Assembly: GCF_000314855.2 (NCBI RefSeq)
Contig: NZ_KB233222.1
Span: 1,932,774 to 1,996,773, forward strand
Length of the DNA stretch: 64,000 nt
Source: Providencia burhodogranariea DSM 19968
Lineage (GTDB): Bacteria; Pseudomonadota; Gammaproteobacteria; Enterobacterales; Enterobacteriaceae
Direction: 5' to 3'
Shown here piece by piece: positions 55,867-64,000 of this stretch; position 1 is the first letter of the stretch; every line of letters begins with the position of its first letter. The notes beneath the pieces are model-generated. The model had not been told where the DNA came from and did not search any database. It was given only the letters and a program-made list of their open reading frames with translations. Position numbers and translations under genes: made by a program.

Positions 55867-56460
55867 ATGAGAATATTAGTTATTGACGAGTGCTATTATA
55901 CCCGGCTTGGTATTACAGAGTATTTATCTTCTAATAAAACATTAGAATTCATTAGTGTGGCATATATTGAAGATGCTATTGATTGTCTTAATGATAGCAA
56001 ACCCACAATTATTCTTGTAAATCTAACTTATTACTGTAACCATTCAAATTATTGTTTAACTTTAAAAAAACTTCTCAACATATCGAATCAAGTCAAGTTT
56101 TACATCTATATTAACGCATCATACCCAATATCAGATAAGCCATTGTTATTGAAGGATAATTATTATGTAATGTCTAAAAAAATAATTATCCCAACCTTGA
56201 ATAAGTTGATAAAGGATTCAGAACAAATTGAAAAAATGATTAAGATAACAAATAATTTAAACTCATCAATATTCACATTAAAAGAACAATGTATTATTAA
56301 CAGCTGGATGAATGAAACTCCTAATCATGTTATTTCCAAAAAAATGGGAATCAGTAATAGCACCGTATATTCACAAAAGCGACATATTGCAGCAAAAGTC
56401 TTTGTCAAAAACAGAATTGAGCTATTCTTTATTTATAATATTTTTAAGTATCTTTATTAA
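55867..56460 (+). CDS. RcsA/BglJ-like LuxR-type regulator
   Basis: 197 aa from the ATG at 55867 (MRILVIDECYYTRLGITEYL), which has AAGGA 8 bp upstream; a preceding in-frame ATG overlaps that site. The N-terminal pseudo-receiver region resembles RcsA: CYYTRLGITEYLSSN; the phosphoacceptor Asp position reads TIILVNLTYY with Asn, so phosphorylation is not expected. The C-terminal LuxR-type HTH is FTLKEQCIINSWMNETPNHVISKKMGISNSTVYSQKRHI. By analogy it may act as an auxiliary partner of RcsB in capsule or motility control. It is markedly AT-rich compared with its neighbours. RcsA and BglJ cannot be separated from the sequence alone. Confidence 0.72.
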   Translation: MRILVIDECYYTRLGITEYLSSNKTLEFISVAYIEDAIDCLNDSKPTIILVNLTYYCNHSNYCLTLKKLLNISNQVKFYIYINASYPISDKPLLLKDNYYVMSKKIIIPTLNKLIKDSEQIEKMIKITNNLNSSIFTLKEQCIINSWMNETPNHVISKKMGISNSTVYSQKRHIAAKVFVKNRIELFFIYNIFKYLY

Positions 56461-56689
56461 TAATTAATGTTAAAATAATTCACGTTTAAACATATACTGA
56501 GCTATTTTATTCAATCATTAAAATCTTAATAGGGTTAATAACTTAATCGACTTCACTCAATTTTATTACACTCGCTTAATTGTATGAAACCTCTATTTCA
56601 TATTTATATATTCTATTTTCTAACACAGATTTTTCTTGAAAAATTCACCACGTAAATATGTAAAAAATTTAAGATATTGCTAGGCTAGC

Positions 56690-56775
56690 AACTGAAGGGC
56701 TTTCGAGCATATATAGATATACTTTGTGATTCAAATCACTGAATACAGCCAATGACGAAGCTAAGTGATGTATAA
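56690..56775. repeat. Degenerate ERIC-like repeat
   Basis: Contains the ERIC-like core CAGCCAATGACGAAGC and the string TAGATATACTTTGTGATTC that is laid out like the ERIC interior. The ends are not well preserved. Sits between the RcsA-like gene and the shared terminator. Confidence 0.4.
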
Positions 56776-56778
56776 GGG

Positions 56779-56823
56779 AAATGGCACCGCATATTGTCCA
56801 TTTAACACTATGCGGTGCCATTT
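56779..56823. terminator. Bidirectional terminator between the rcsA-like gene and trhO
   Basis: A 15-bp stem AAATGGCACCGCATA (56779-56793) / TATGCGGTGCCATTT (56809-56823), T-rich on the plus side. It lies 23 bp beyond the stop of the minus-strand trhO and should end both convergent transcripts. Confidence 0.88.
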
Positions 56824-56846
56824 ATTTTATTGGGATAGTTACTTGG

Positions 56847-57893
56847 TTACTTATCGTTATTTAATAAACCATCTGATAAGCGATGACGTGATTTATTAAA
56901 TATTTTATTACTGACTTCACGTCCAGCACGACGAGCTCGTTGCTCTTCTTCAGGTAATTTCATCTCTTCATTACAGGCGGCACTACAACAGCCTTCGTAT
57001 TTTTCTGCACAGGATGGGCATTGAATGAAAAGTAAATGGCAGCCATCATTATGGCAGTTTGTGTGAGAGTCGCATGGTTCACCGCACTGATGGCAATGAG
57101 CCAACATATCGTCTGTTATGCGCTCTCCCATTCGATTGTCAAAAACAAAGTTTTTGCCTTTAAAACGCAAGGGTAATCCTTGCTCTTTTGCTTTACGGGC
57201 GTATTCAATAATGCCACCTTCAACGTGATAGACATTTTTAAAGCCATTATGCAGCATATACGCACTGGCTTTCTCACAACGGATCCCCCCCGTGCAGTAC
57301 ATGACGATATTCTTATCTTTTTGCTCTTGTAACATTTCAACTGCCATGGGCAGTTGCTCTCTGAATGTATCGGATGGCACTTCAATCGCATTCTCAAAAT
57401 GCCCTACTTCATATTCGTAATGATTACGCATATCAACAAATACAGTATCTGGGCTATCAATCATCTCATTCACTTCATGCGCTTTGAGATATTGCCCAGT
57501 ATTTGATGCATTAAATGAATCATCAGTAATTCCATCAGCGACTACGCGGTCACGTACTTTCATGCGAAGAACCCAAAAAGATTTACCATCATCGTCAATC
57601 GCGATATTAAGACGTAAATTATTCAATTCAGGGCTTGTGCTATAAATAAGCTCACGCAATGCTTCTACATTTGATTCTGGTACACTGATTTGTGCATTAA
57701 TGCCTTCTTTAGCAATATATACACGGCCAAACACATCAAGTGCTTTAAATTTCAGGTACCAATCATTCCTAAATGCATTCGCATCTTGAATATTAATATA
57801 TTTATAAAATGAAATTGTGGTGCGTGGCTCAGTTTCCGCCAACATCCGCTCTTTAAGAATTTTGTTTGATACTTGGTTATGTAACACTGGCAT
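56847..57893 (-). CDS. trhO: tRNA uridine(34) hydroxylase TrhO
   Basis: O2-dependent enzyme (formerly YceA) that makes 5-hydroxyuridine at position 34 of tRNAs reading NNU/NNA codons. It is 348 aa (E. coli 350). An N-terminal ferredoxin-like domain with [11 protein letters not shown] and [17 protein letters not shown] precedes a rhodanese domain with [18 protein letters not shown] and the catalytic Cys200 in [15 protein letters not shown]. The C-terminal Cys-rich zinc segment [15 protein letters not shown] and [12 protein letters not shown] is intact. The start ATG at 57893 follows AAGGAATTGAGAACACC. Confidence 0.97.
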   Translation of the reverse strand: MPVLHNQVSNKILKERMLAETEPRTTISFYKYINIQDANAFRNDWYLKFKALDVFGRVYIAKEGINAQISVPESNVEALRELIYSTSPELNNLRLNIAIDDDGKSFWVLRMKVRDRVVADGITDDSFNASNTGQYLKAHEVNEMIDSPDTVFVDMRNHYEYEVGHFENAIEVPSDTFREQLPMAVEMLQEQKDKNIVMYCTGGIRCEKASAYMLHNGFKNVYHVEGGIIEYARKAKEQGLPLRFKGKNFVFDNRMGERITDDMLAHCHQCGEPCDSHTNCHNDGCHLLFIQCPSCAEKYEGCCSAACNEEMKLPEEEQRARRAGREVSNKIFNKSRHRLSDGLLNNDK

Positions 57894-58279
57894 GGTGTTC
57901 TCAATTCCTTTATAACTTGCTAATATTTAAATGTTTAACATCAATAGCGCCAACAAAATGGCCACACTACATTATTCCTGAATATTATCACCGTTATTGC
58001 TCCAATAAAAAACCCTTCATTTTAAAAGGTTTTTTGAGCGTCTATTTAAACATTGGGAATAAATATTACCTTCACCAATTTAGTTCGATACCTTCTGTCT
58101 ATCGTAAAAACAATTCACCATAAATTGGTATGTCACATTTGAGTAAATAATGTTTAATTAATGTCCTTATAGAGCAACATCTGATCTATGTTAGATTTAT
58201 TTCAAACCGAAACTAAGTTATATTATAACATCAACATTATGAGTCATTAGCTTATAGTAGACTGATTAAAGTATATAAT
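57894..58279. other. Divergent spacer between trhO and the DUF1007 gene
   Basis: 386 bp without a supported gene. An AAAAAACC/GGTTTTTT hairpin at 58007-58035 with a T-run on the plus strand looks like a terminator, with no annotated gene upstream of it, so an unannotated short transcript is possible. The reading frame through this region has no coding character. Confidence 0.4.
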
Positions 58280-58915
58280 ATGTTTAAATTCAAAACGTTA
58301 ATTATTATTTTTTGTTTATTTATCACATCTAAGGGATATGCTCACCCCCATAGTTTTATTGATATGCAGGTAATGCCTGAGATCAAACAAGATCAATTTA
58401 TCGGCCTCACGTTTACTTGGAAGATGGATCCGATGACATCTGTAGATATTGCCTATGACCTAAAAAAGAGCAAAGAAGATGATATTCAATGGAAGAAACA
58501 AGCTGCCACCTTGATGGCAAATATCCTAGCGCAAAATTATTTCACTGATTTTTACGTTCAAGATAAAAAAATTGCCTTGCAGCATTTGCCTGCTAGCTAC
58601 CGTTTACAGCGTGAAGGGCTACAAGTCGTCTTCACATTTACAGTTCTTTTTGTGCATCCCTTCCCTGTTAAAAACGCCAACATTGAATTTTTAACCTATG
58701 ATCCTACTTTTTTTGTCAATATGACCTACCCAAATAATAAGGCAATCATTCTCACCAAAGAATTGAACTCAGAATGTAAAATCACATTGCAAGAGCCCAA
58801 TGTCGCTGATGAACTTCGTTTATATGCCTATTCACTGGATATGAATCAATCCGCTGAAGATGACGACACATTAGGATTACAATTTGCACAAAGGGTCAAA
58901 ATACAATGTCAATAA
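58280..58915 (+). CDS. DUF1007-family periplasmic protein
   Basis: 211 aa with a signal peptide (1-21, ending GYA). The mature N-terminus begins HPHSFIDM (residues 22-29), the defining motif of DUF1007 proteins, whose His residues may bind metal. No enzyme motifs are seen; a beta-rich fold is expected. DUF1007 genes commonly precede NicO-family metal transporters, as here: the next gene starts 10 bp before this one ends. I infer a periplasmic metal-binding or coupling role for the transporter. There is no clear ribosome-binding site; A-rich sequence precedes the ATG. Confidence 0.85.
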   Translation: MFKFKTLIIIFCLFITSKGYAHPHSFIDMQVMPEIKQDQFIGLTFTWKMDPMTSVDIAYDLKKSKEDDIQWKKQAATLMANILAQNYFTDFYVQDKKIALQHLPASYRLQREGLQVVFTFTVLFVHPFPVKNANIEFLTYDPTFFVNMTYPNNKAIILTKELNSECKITLQEPNVADELRLYAYSLDMNQSAEDDDTLGLQFAQRVKIQCQ

Positions 58916-59928
58916 ATAAGCCCGGCTTCTTTTCGCTATCAAAGATCATCGGCATCCTATTCTTACTGTTACTTATCACAGTGATCTATCAATTCCACCA
59001 GCACTGGCCTATGTTATTGCAAATTAGCGTCTCATGGCAGAAACAGCTAAACCATAGCCTCACTGAACTTTTGCAAGCAACGAGCCAAGATACTTTACAC
59101 TCAGGACTCATGCTAATTTCTATCAGCTTTTTATATGGTCTTTTACATGCTGTTGGCCCCGGCCATGGAAAATTAATTATTACCACTTACATTGCAACTA
59201 ATCCGACTCGTCTCAAACAAAGTGTCATACTCAGTTTGCTATCTTCATTGTTACAAGGATTAGTGGCGGTCATATTAGTTTCTGCTATCTTAGTTATTTT
59301 CCAGCTATCGACTCGCCATTTAAATTTAGTCAGCCAATACAGTGAAAAACTTAGCTATGGATTTGTTATATTACTCGGGTTGTTATGCTGCTTTAAAGCC
59401 TTCAGGCAACTCTGGAAAATAAATCACAAAAGCAAAGCACAGGCACTGAGAGTTCGTACAGTTTCTCCCTTAAATACCACACAAGCCTTTGTGATGAGCC
59501 CTCCCTATCAATCAGATGCTATTTGTAATTGTGGACATCAACATGTCATTTCGCCTCAACAGTTACCAATTAGTCTTAAAACTCAAGCTATCGTAGTGTT
59601 TTCTATGGGATTACGTCCTTGCTCAGGGGCATTATTGGTATTAATTTTTTCGTATGTTATTGGCGTTTACCAATGGGGGATTATAGCTGCTATGGCAATG
59701 GCATTAGGTACTGCGTTAACGATTTGCACCATTGCTATTTTTGTCTATTTTTTGCGTGATACAGCAATGTATTTGGCAAAGAAGCAAGGTTTTACTTTCT
59801 CGGCTTACTGGGGAATTATAATTGGATTCTGTGCAGGTTTAGTTTTTATTCTGCTAGGTCTTTTGATGTATCAAAGCTTAGCTATCGATGGAATGGGTTC
59901 ACCTTTACTCTCCCCACGCCAAACCTAA
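58906..59928 (+). CDS. NicO-family nickel/cobalt-type transporter
   Basis: 340-aa inner membrane protein with about seven hydrophobic segments. The first conserved helix contains ISFLYGLLHAVGPGHGKLIITTYIATN (GPGHGK at 84-89), and a later one VVFSMGLRPCSGALLVLIF; both are standard for the RcnA/HoxN-NicO family of divalent metal transporters. A His/Cys cluster in the loop (CNCGHQH at about 205) may bind metal. The direction of transport (uptake or efflux) and the metal cannot be read from sequence. It overlaps the DUF1007 gene by 10 bp, so the two are coupled. Confidence 0.87.
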   Translation: MSINKPGFFSLSKIIGILFLLLLITVIYQFHQHWPMLLQISVSWQKQLNHSLTELLQATSQDTLHSGLMLISISFLYGLLHAVGPGHGKLIITTYIATNPTRLKQSVILSLLSSLLQGLVAVILVSAILVIFQLSTRHLNLVSQYSEKLSYGFVILLGLLCCFKAFRQLWKINHKSKAQALRVRTVSPLNTTQAFVMSPPYQSDAICNCGHQHVISPQQLPISLKTQAIVVFSMGLRPCSGALLVLIFSYVIGVYQWGIIAAMAMALGTALTICTIAIFVYFLRDTAMYLAKKQGFTFSAYWGIIIGFCAGLVFILLGLLMYQSLAIDGMGSPLLSPRQT

Positions 59929-60002
59929 GCATTTTAATTAGCCTAAGTACCTTATTTACTTCACATGTACTGTGACTTTAAATTTGATAATTTACTGAAT
60001 AA

Positions 60003-60211
60003 ATACCCTAAATAATTCGCGTTATAGTGAAGCTGCAACCAAGGCTATACAACATTAGTATGTAATTCAGGCAGCTGAAAGCAGTCAACAAAACTATAGC
60101 TCAATGTATGACGAGTATTGGCGAGGCTCCCGAGAAACATACATCAGTATGTGACTCGGGTTCGTAAATAAAGCCAACAACGAACGCTGCGGCACGAAGC
60201 AAGACGGGTAT
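60003..60211. repeat. Compound ERIC-like repeat downstream of ttrA
   Basis: A 209-bp tract with ERIC-like ends: the left ATACCCTAAATAATTCGCG matches the inverse of the right AAGCAAGACGGGTAT in general form. The interior has two successive ERIC-like cores, ACATTAGTATGTAATTCAGG (about 60051-60070) and ACATCAGTATGTGACTCGGG (about 60140-60160), so it is probably two ERIC units or an internal duplication. It ends 2 bp before the ttrA stop. Confidence 0.65.
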
Positions 60212-60213
60212 GA

Positions 60214-63200
60214 TTATATTAATTCAATACGCGCTGGCAAGCCCTGCCTCACTGATGCACCCGATACCCAATCTAGCCAAGTATTCGCGACTTCGCGAGT
60301 TGGATCAGCAAAACCTAAATCATTTAAGTTGATACCTGAGCCATTCGCTGCATTCATTGGCATTGGATTACCATCTAGATAATGCTGCTTAGCACCCATC
60401 TCTTTATGACCATAACCATGCTCAATCGCCAGCACTCCAGGCATCACTCCTTCTAATAAACTGATTTGCGCTTCTGCATGTCCCCCCGGCGTGGTGATCT
60501 TGACCCAATCACCATGCTTAACTCCCATTTTTTCGGCATCAGTTGGATTAATTGCCACCAAATTGGTTGGTTTCACATGTCGTAAACGTTCAATCACTGT
60601 CGTCGAACTGCTCATCACATGTGATTTAAAAGACATCAATTTCAACGGCCACTCTTTTGGTGGGAAGACATTGTTCACATCTTCGCCATTGGACATGCGA
60701 GGTGGATAGTAGGTTGGGCAGCCACTGTAACGTTCCCCTGTAATTGCATGACGATTTATAGCAACGGTCGGGTTCCAAATCTGTAACCCTTTATTCCATT
60801 GAGGCCCAGTCTCATCGCCATTCCATGCTTTTTCATATGGCGCGAAACGCCCTCCTCGAGTAAAAATATAAGCAACTCGACGAACTTCCTCTGCCTTTAA
60901 GGATTCAGTCATCGCAGGTAAAATACGCTCAACGCCACTAATTTGAATATCTTCACTAGCAGCTTCTGGTACAGGTTTCTCACCAAGCCATGCCATATTG
61001 GCTGCTACGCGGAGGTAGTAATCTTCAGCACTATTCAGCGGATATTTATTGCCATCCATATCTTCAATAACGTTATCACCAAATCCCGGTAAATTAAGTG
61101 CTTTCGCGACAGCAATGCAGAAGCTTTCCATTGAAACGGGTTGCCCATCGGCTGTTTTTGCTGTCCGTGATTCGACTATTGGCCAACGTGCCGTACTTGC
61201 TTTAACCTGAACGCCTGACCAAGGTGCACTGAACCCCCAACTTTCAAAGTTATGGGTATCTGGCACAATATAATCTGCCAATGCTGTCGTTTCGTTCATA
61301 AAAGCATCAATACCAATAATTAGAGGAAGGTGCTGTGGGTCTTTTAATTTCTCTTCCATAACCTGACGAATACCTGCAATACCATAAACAGGGTTTGTCA
61401 TATTGGTGATCCATGCTTTCAAAGTATACGGATAACCCATTAATGCTGAGGCTAATTGTTCCGTTAATTGGCCTTTAGCAAACGGATACCATGGCGCTTT
61501 AGCTGGATATGGTTTTTCACCTGCTGCAATCCTAGCTTTAAATTCATCTGATTTTTCATATACTTCATTACTGCGTGATAGCACGACACCTTTTGGTTTC
61601 ACTTTACCTGCGTAGCTGGCCATTTTGTAGCGTGGGCCATCATTTTCGCCATTAAACTTACCTCCACCGACAGATACCCCACCTTTAAGGTTCAGGTTAC
61701 CAATCAAGGCATTTAACATGATGACTGACCATGCCGTATAGAAACCATTTCCCCCCATCATGCCACCGTGAGAAATAACAGCAGCTTTGCGATCATAAGA
61801 AGTTAATGCTCGACCCAATGACTCAATAGTTTTTACTGGTACTTGGCAACGCTCGCTATACTCATCCAAAGTCATACGGTCAGCGGCTTCTTTTAAACAT
61901 TGAAAGCTTGATTTTACGGTCACTTCACTGCCGTCGTGTAATGTCACTTGGCGTGTTACAAACAGTTCGGCCGTCGGCACATCATTCGCCAATTTCAACT
62001 CACCTGACGCATCTTGGACTAAGTAAGCTTTTTGACTTTCTTCATCATCAGTAGCTTCACCATTAAGATATGAAGCTAGCAATAATTGCCCTGCTAATGG
62101 GTGACCATCATCGGTAATGACAAGGTGAGTTGAGTTAGTCCAGCTTTTCTCTCCCACCGCTTTCATCGATTTTTCACTTGGCACTCTCAGATATTGGTCA
62201 TTATAACGCGCATTTTCGATGATCCACCGAACCATTCCCATGACCAGAGCAGCATCCGTTCCCGGTTGGACAGGGACCCAATGTCCATGGTCATTCGCAA
62301 GAGTTGTCGTTAGTGGCAATGCAGGAGCAACCACTACATAATTGAAGGAATCACGTAACCGCGCAGATGCTAATTGGCGACCTTGGCGTTTAAACGGATT
62401 TCCTGACTGTGCCGGCGATGTTCCGATAAATAGTGCAAAGCGAACGTTATCCCAGTCAGGTTTAACGTGGGCATTTTTATCAAGATCATCCATTAATGCG
62501 CCAGAACCTGCACGATAAGCTAAACCACAATAAGAACCATGAGCACCAAAGTTTTTACTACCAAACCCATTTTGAGCAAAACGGCGAATAAAACCATCAC
62601 GGCCATCATCACCGGCATTAGTAACTAACAGTTGGTTAGCCTTAGGCCCCAATTTTGGTTGGGAAGGATCTAACGGGGTTTCAAGATCGCGAATTGCACG
62701 CAGGCCATCAACATGCCCTTCGCCAAATAAATTGCCACCTTCAACCACTTCTTTGATCAATTGTTCAAAGCTAATACGTTCCCACTTACCTTCTCCGCGC
62801 TTACCAACACGTTTCATCGGTTCAAGAATACGCAATGGACTCGTTAAGCCTTCCATCAGTGTGGCTCCACGAGCACAAGCCGTTGAGCGGTGTTCAAGCC
62901 CACTTTCTCCACCCATTTTATTTAATGCTGTTTTCAGGGGCATACCATACGGAAAGTGTTCTTCATGTGACAATGGATGATATGGATTACCTGCGATACG
63001 TAAAACTTCATTTTTAGCCGTATCGACACGGGCACGAATACCACATTGGGTCCAGCAACCAAAACATTGCGTCATCGCGATAACTTGCTCAGGATTCTCT
63101 TGCCAACCACTAATAGCTTGACCTTCAGGTTGTAAAGAGTTGCCATTGATGCGATCTAAGGTCACTTTACCTGATGTTCCATTGACGAGACCATCAACTG

Positions 63201-63297
63201 CACGTTTAGCGACATCACGGTAGCTTGCACCAAATAATGCTAGTCCCCCGACAACTAAACCACCTTTAAGCCATTGACGTCTTGAGAATTTAACCAT
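60214..63297 (-). CDS. ttrA: Tetrathionate reductase catalytic subunit TtrA
   Basis: Molybdopterin enzyme that reduces tetrathionate to thiosulfate during anaerobic respiration, in the periplasm. The ATG at 63297 (MVKFSRRQWLKGG) has AGGAGA about 8 bp upstream and gives 1027 aa (Salmonella 1020); 10 upstream codons are not used. SRRQWLKGG is a twin-arginine export signal. A 4Fe-4S site has Cys78, Cys81, Cys85 (CFGCWTQC) and Cys141 (STACARGA). GAHGSYCGLAYRAG contains a Cys in the likely molybdenum-ligand position (inference). It overlaps the end of ttrC by 8 bp. Confidence 0.96.
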   Translation of the reverse strand: MVKFSRRQWLKGGLVVGGLALFGASYRDVAKRAVDGLVNGTSGKVTLDRINGNSLQPEGQAISGWQENPEQVIAMTQCFGCWTQCGIRARVDTAKNEVLRIAGNPYHPLSHEEHFPYGMPLKTALNKMGGESGLEHRSTACARGATLMEGLTSPLRILEPMKRVGKRGEGKWERISFEQLIKEVVEGGNLFGEGHVDGLRAIRDLETPLDPSQPKLGPKANQLLVTNAGDDGRDGFIRRFAQNGFGSKNFGAHGSYCGLAYRAGSGALMDDLDKNAHVKPDWDNVRFALFIGTSPAQSGNPFKRQGRQLASARLRDSFNYVVVAPALPLTTTLANDHGHWVPVQPGTDAALVMGMVRWIIENARYNDQYLRVPSEKSMKAVGEKSWTNSTHLVITDDGHPLAGQLLLASYLNGEATDDEESQKAYLVQDASGELKLANDVPTAELFVTRQVTLHDGSEVTVKSSFQCLKEAADRMTLDEYSERCQVPVKTIESLGRALTSYDRKAAVISHGGMMGGNGFYTAWSVIMLNALIGNLNLKGGVSVGGGKFNGENDGPRYKMASYAGKVKPKGVVLSRSNEVYEKSDEFKARIAAGEKPYPAKAPWYPFAKGQLTEQLASALMGYPYTLKAWITNMTNPVYGIAGIRQVMEEKLKDPQHLPLIIGIDAFMNETTALADYIVPDTHNFESWGFSAPWSGVQVKASTARWPIVESRTAKTADGQPVSMESFCIAVAKALNLPGFGDNVIEDMDGNKYPLNSAEDYYLRVAANMAWLGEKPVPEAASEDIQISGVERILPAMTESLKAEEVRRVAYIFTRGGRFAPYEKAWNGDETGPQWNKGLQIWNPTVAINRHAITGERYSGCPTYYPPRMSNGEDVNNVFPPKEWPLKLMSFKSHVMSSSTTVIERLRHVKPTNLVAINPTDAEKMGVKHGDWVKITTPGGHAEAQISLLEGVMPGVLAIEHGYGHKEMGAKQHYLDGNPMPMNAANGSGINLNDLGFADPTREVANTWLDWVSGASVRQGLPARIELI

Positions 63298-64000
63298 GTT
63301 GCACTCTCCTTGCAAACCAACGAACACCTTCGCGAACCATAATCGTCAACGCAATCCATAAACCAAAGGTTCCAATGATAGCCATCATCCCATCGGTTCC
63401 GAGTGGGTAATCATACGGATTAGCAATTATGTTGTATTTTGGTACAGCTTGAACTTCCATCAAGAACACCCAACGCAAGCTCCATGTTAATCCCATAGCA
63501 ACCAGTGCCGACAGTGTAATGTAAGGAACTGAGCGGGTTACTTTCAAATTTCTAAGAGCCATCACTAGCGCTACTGCCCACAATGCACATATTCCCATCA
63601 GCATCCACCAACCGGGACTGGCCACATCGAGTTGATGACGAACTGCAACTCCGGAAACGGTGTCACCGGATAGCCATAATCCAAAACACACGGCTAACAG
63701 AAGTAAAGTGACAACATGAAAACGCGCTAAACGATGTTGATATTGCGGCTCACGTCGTGTGCCAAGGTTAATAAGTGCAGGTAGCGCTTGCATTGCGCTT
63801 AAGAACATCAATACAGGGATCCACCAACTAAACCAAATTGGTCTAGCTATTAATACTGAAGCTTCACGCCCTGTATATAACAACAAACCTGCCGCAGATA
63901 CTGCTGATAGCAAGGCAATCCATCGCGTCGCTTTAAACTCTTTTTTCCAAATCAATTTAACTAATAGTGCAATAAAATAGAGGCCACTAAACGTTGTAAA
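63290..64000 (-). CDS. ttrC: Tetrathionate reductase membrane subunit TtrC (5' end outside window)
   Basis: NrfD-like membrane quinol oxidase subunit that passes electrons to TtrB/TtrA. Visible are 236 residues up to ...RRVQHG; the frame stays open to the window end (FTTFSGLYFIALLVKLIWKK), so the N-terminal third of the roughly 340-residue protein is missing here. At least six hydrophobic segments are present, with LLYTGREASVLIARPIWFSWWIPVLMFLSAMQA and TDGMMAIIGTFGLWIAL similar to Salmonella TtrC. The order ttrC then ttrA is the ttrBCA order of Salmonella. ttrB and the ttrSR regulators would be beyond the right edge. Confidence 0.95.
   Translation of the reverse strand, partial: FTTFSGLYFIALLVKLIWKKEFKATRWIALLSAVSAAGLLLYTGREASVLIARPIWFSWWIPVLMFLSAMQALPALINLGTRREPQYQHRLARFHVVTLLLLAVCFGLWLSGDTVSGVAVRHQLDVASPGWWMLMGICALWAVALVMALRNLKVTRSVPYITLSALVAMGLTWSLRWVFLMEVQAVPKYNIIANPYDYPLGTDGMMAIIGTFGLWIALTIMVREGVRWFARRVQHG

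Noticed and set aside
57866..58123. Plus-strand open frame in the trhO-DUF1007 spacer
   Set aside because: It starts antisense within trhO, contains the hairpin at 58007-58035 and lacks a ribosome-binding site.
1..64000. CRISPR arrays, phage genes, IS transposases, 16S/23S rRNA, classical riboswitches
   Set aside because: No regularly spaced repeats, no recognisable transposase/integrase or phage protein, no rRNA, and no conserved riboswitch core were seen while reading both strands.

Overview
The window is chromosomal DNA of a low-GC gammaproteobacterium of the Morganellaceae, most likely Providencia. The evidence is the E. coli-type order of the motility genes with AT-rich spacers, a MrpJ-type regulator beside a chaperone-usher fimbrial operon, tetrathionate reductase, ERIC-type repeats and overall protein similarity (my recall of families, no search was run). 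No prophage, transposase, integrase or CRISPR array is recognisable.

Layout. 1-14962 (minus strand): motility and chemotaxis locus, transcribed flhD-flhC-motA-motB-cheA-cheW-mcp-mcp-cheR-cheB-cheY-cheZ, then flhB, which is cut by the window start. It contains two copies of a MITE-like palindromic repeat, an internal sigma-28 promoter and a frameshifted gene remnant between cheZ and flhB. 14963-17413: a very long AT-rich flhDC upstream region and a lone HicB-like gene between two ERIC-type repeats. 17414-26696 (minus strand): a periplasmic metallophosphoesterase with a KdgM-type porin, then a PTS cluster (IIB, IIC, GH38 mannosidase, HPr-EI(N)-IIA fusion) resembling mannosylglycerate use. 27881-35336: cycA, then divergent putP and putA with PutA boxes between them. 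35674-36186: a fliZ gene away from any fliA. 37955-43198: a small lipoprotein, an mgtC-mgtB operon with a PhoP box, two short upstream reading frames and an attenuator-like hairpin, then dsrB and a cold-shock gene. 43670-44188: ylaC.

44255-53925: three tRNA-Asn(GUU) genes, each with its own sigma-70 promoter. The first two bracket a complete chaperone-usher fimbrial operon (MrpJ-like regulator, major pilin, minor pilin, chaperone, usher, two-domain adhesin, a second minor pilin broken at a 7-T tract, and an outer-membrane barrel). 54112-59928: pyrC, bssS, an RcsA-like regulator, trhO, and a DUF1007/NicO metal-transport pair. 60003-64000: a double ERIC-like repeat and ttrA/ttrC of tetrathionate respiration, ttrC running off the window end.

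How the parts connect. Motility (flhDC, che, mot, fliZ) and adhesion (fimbriae with a MrpJ-like regulator, an RcsA-like regulator, BssS) lie in one region, and the MrpJ and RcsA families are known elsewhere to repress flhDC. The rest is nutrient and ion acquisition: mannosylglycerate-type sugars, proline, D-amino acids and glycine, Mg2+, Ni/Co-type metals and tetrathionate as electron acceptor. The most interesting items are the mgtCB leader with a candidate second leader peptide, the PTS fusion lacking the PEP-binding domain, the fimbrial island between duplicated tRNA units, the homopolymer break in a pilin gene, and the MITE-like family.
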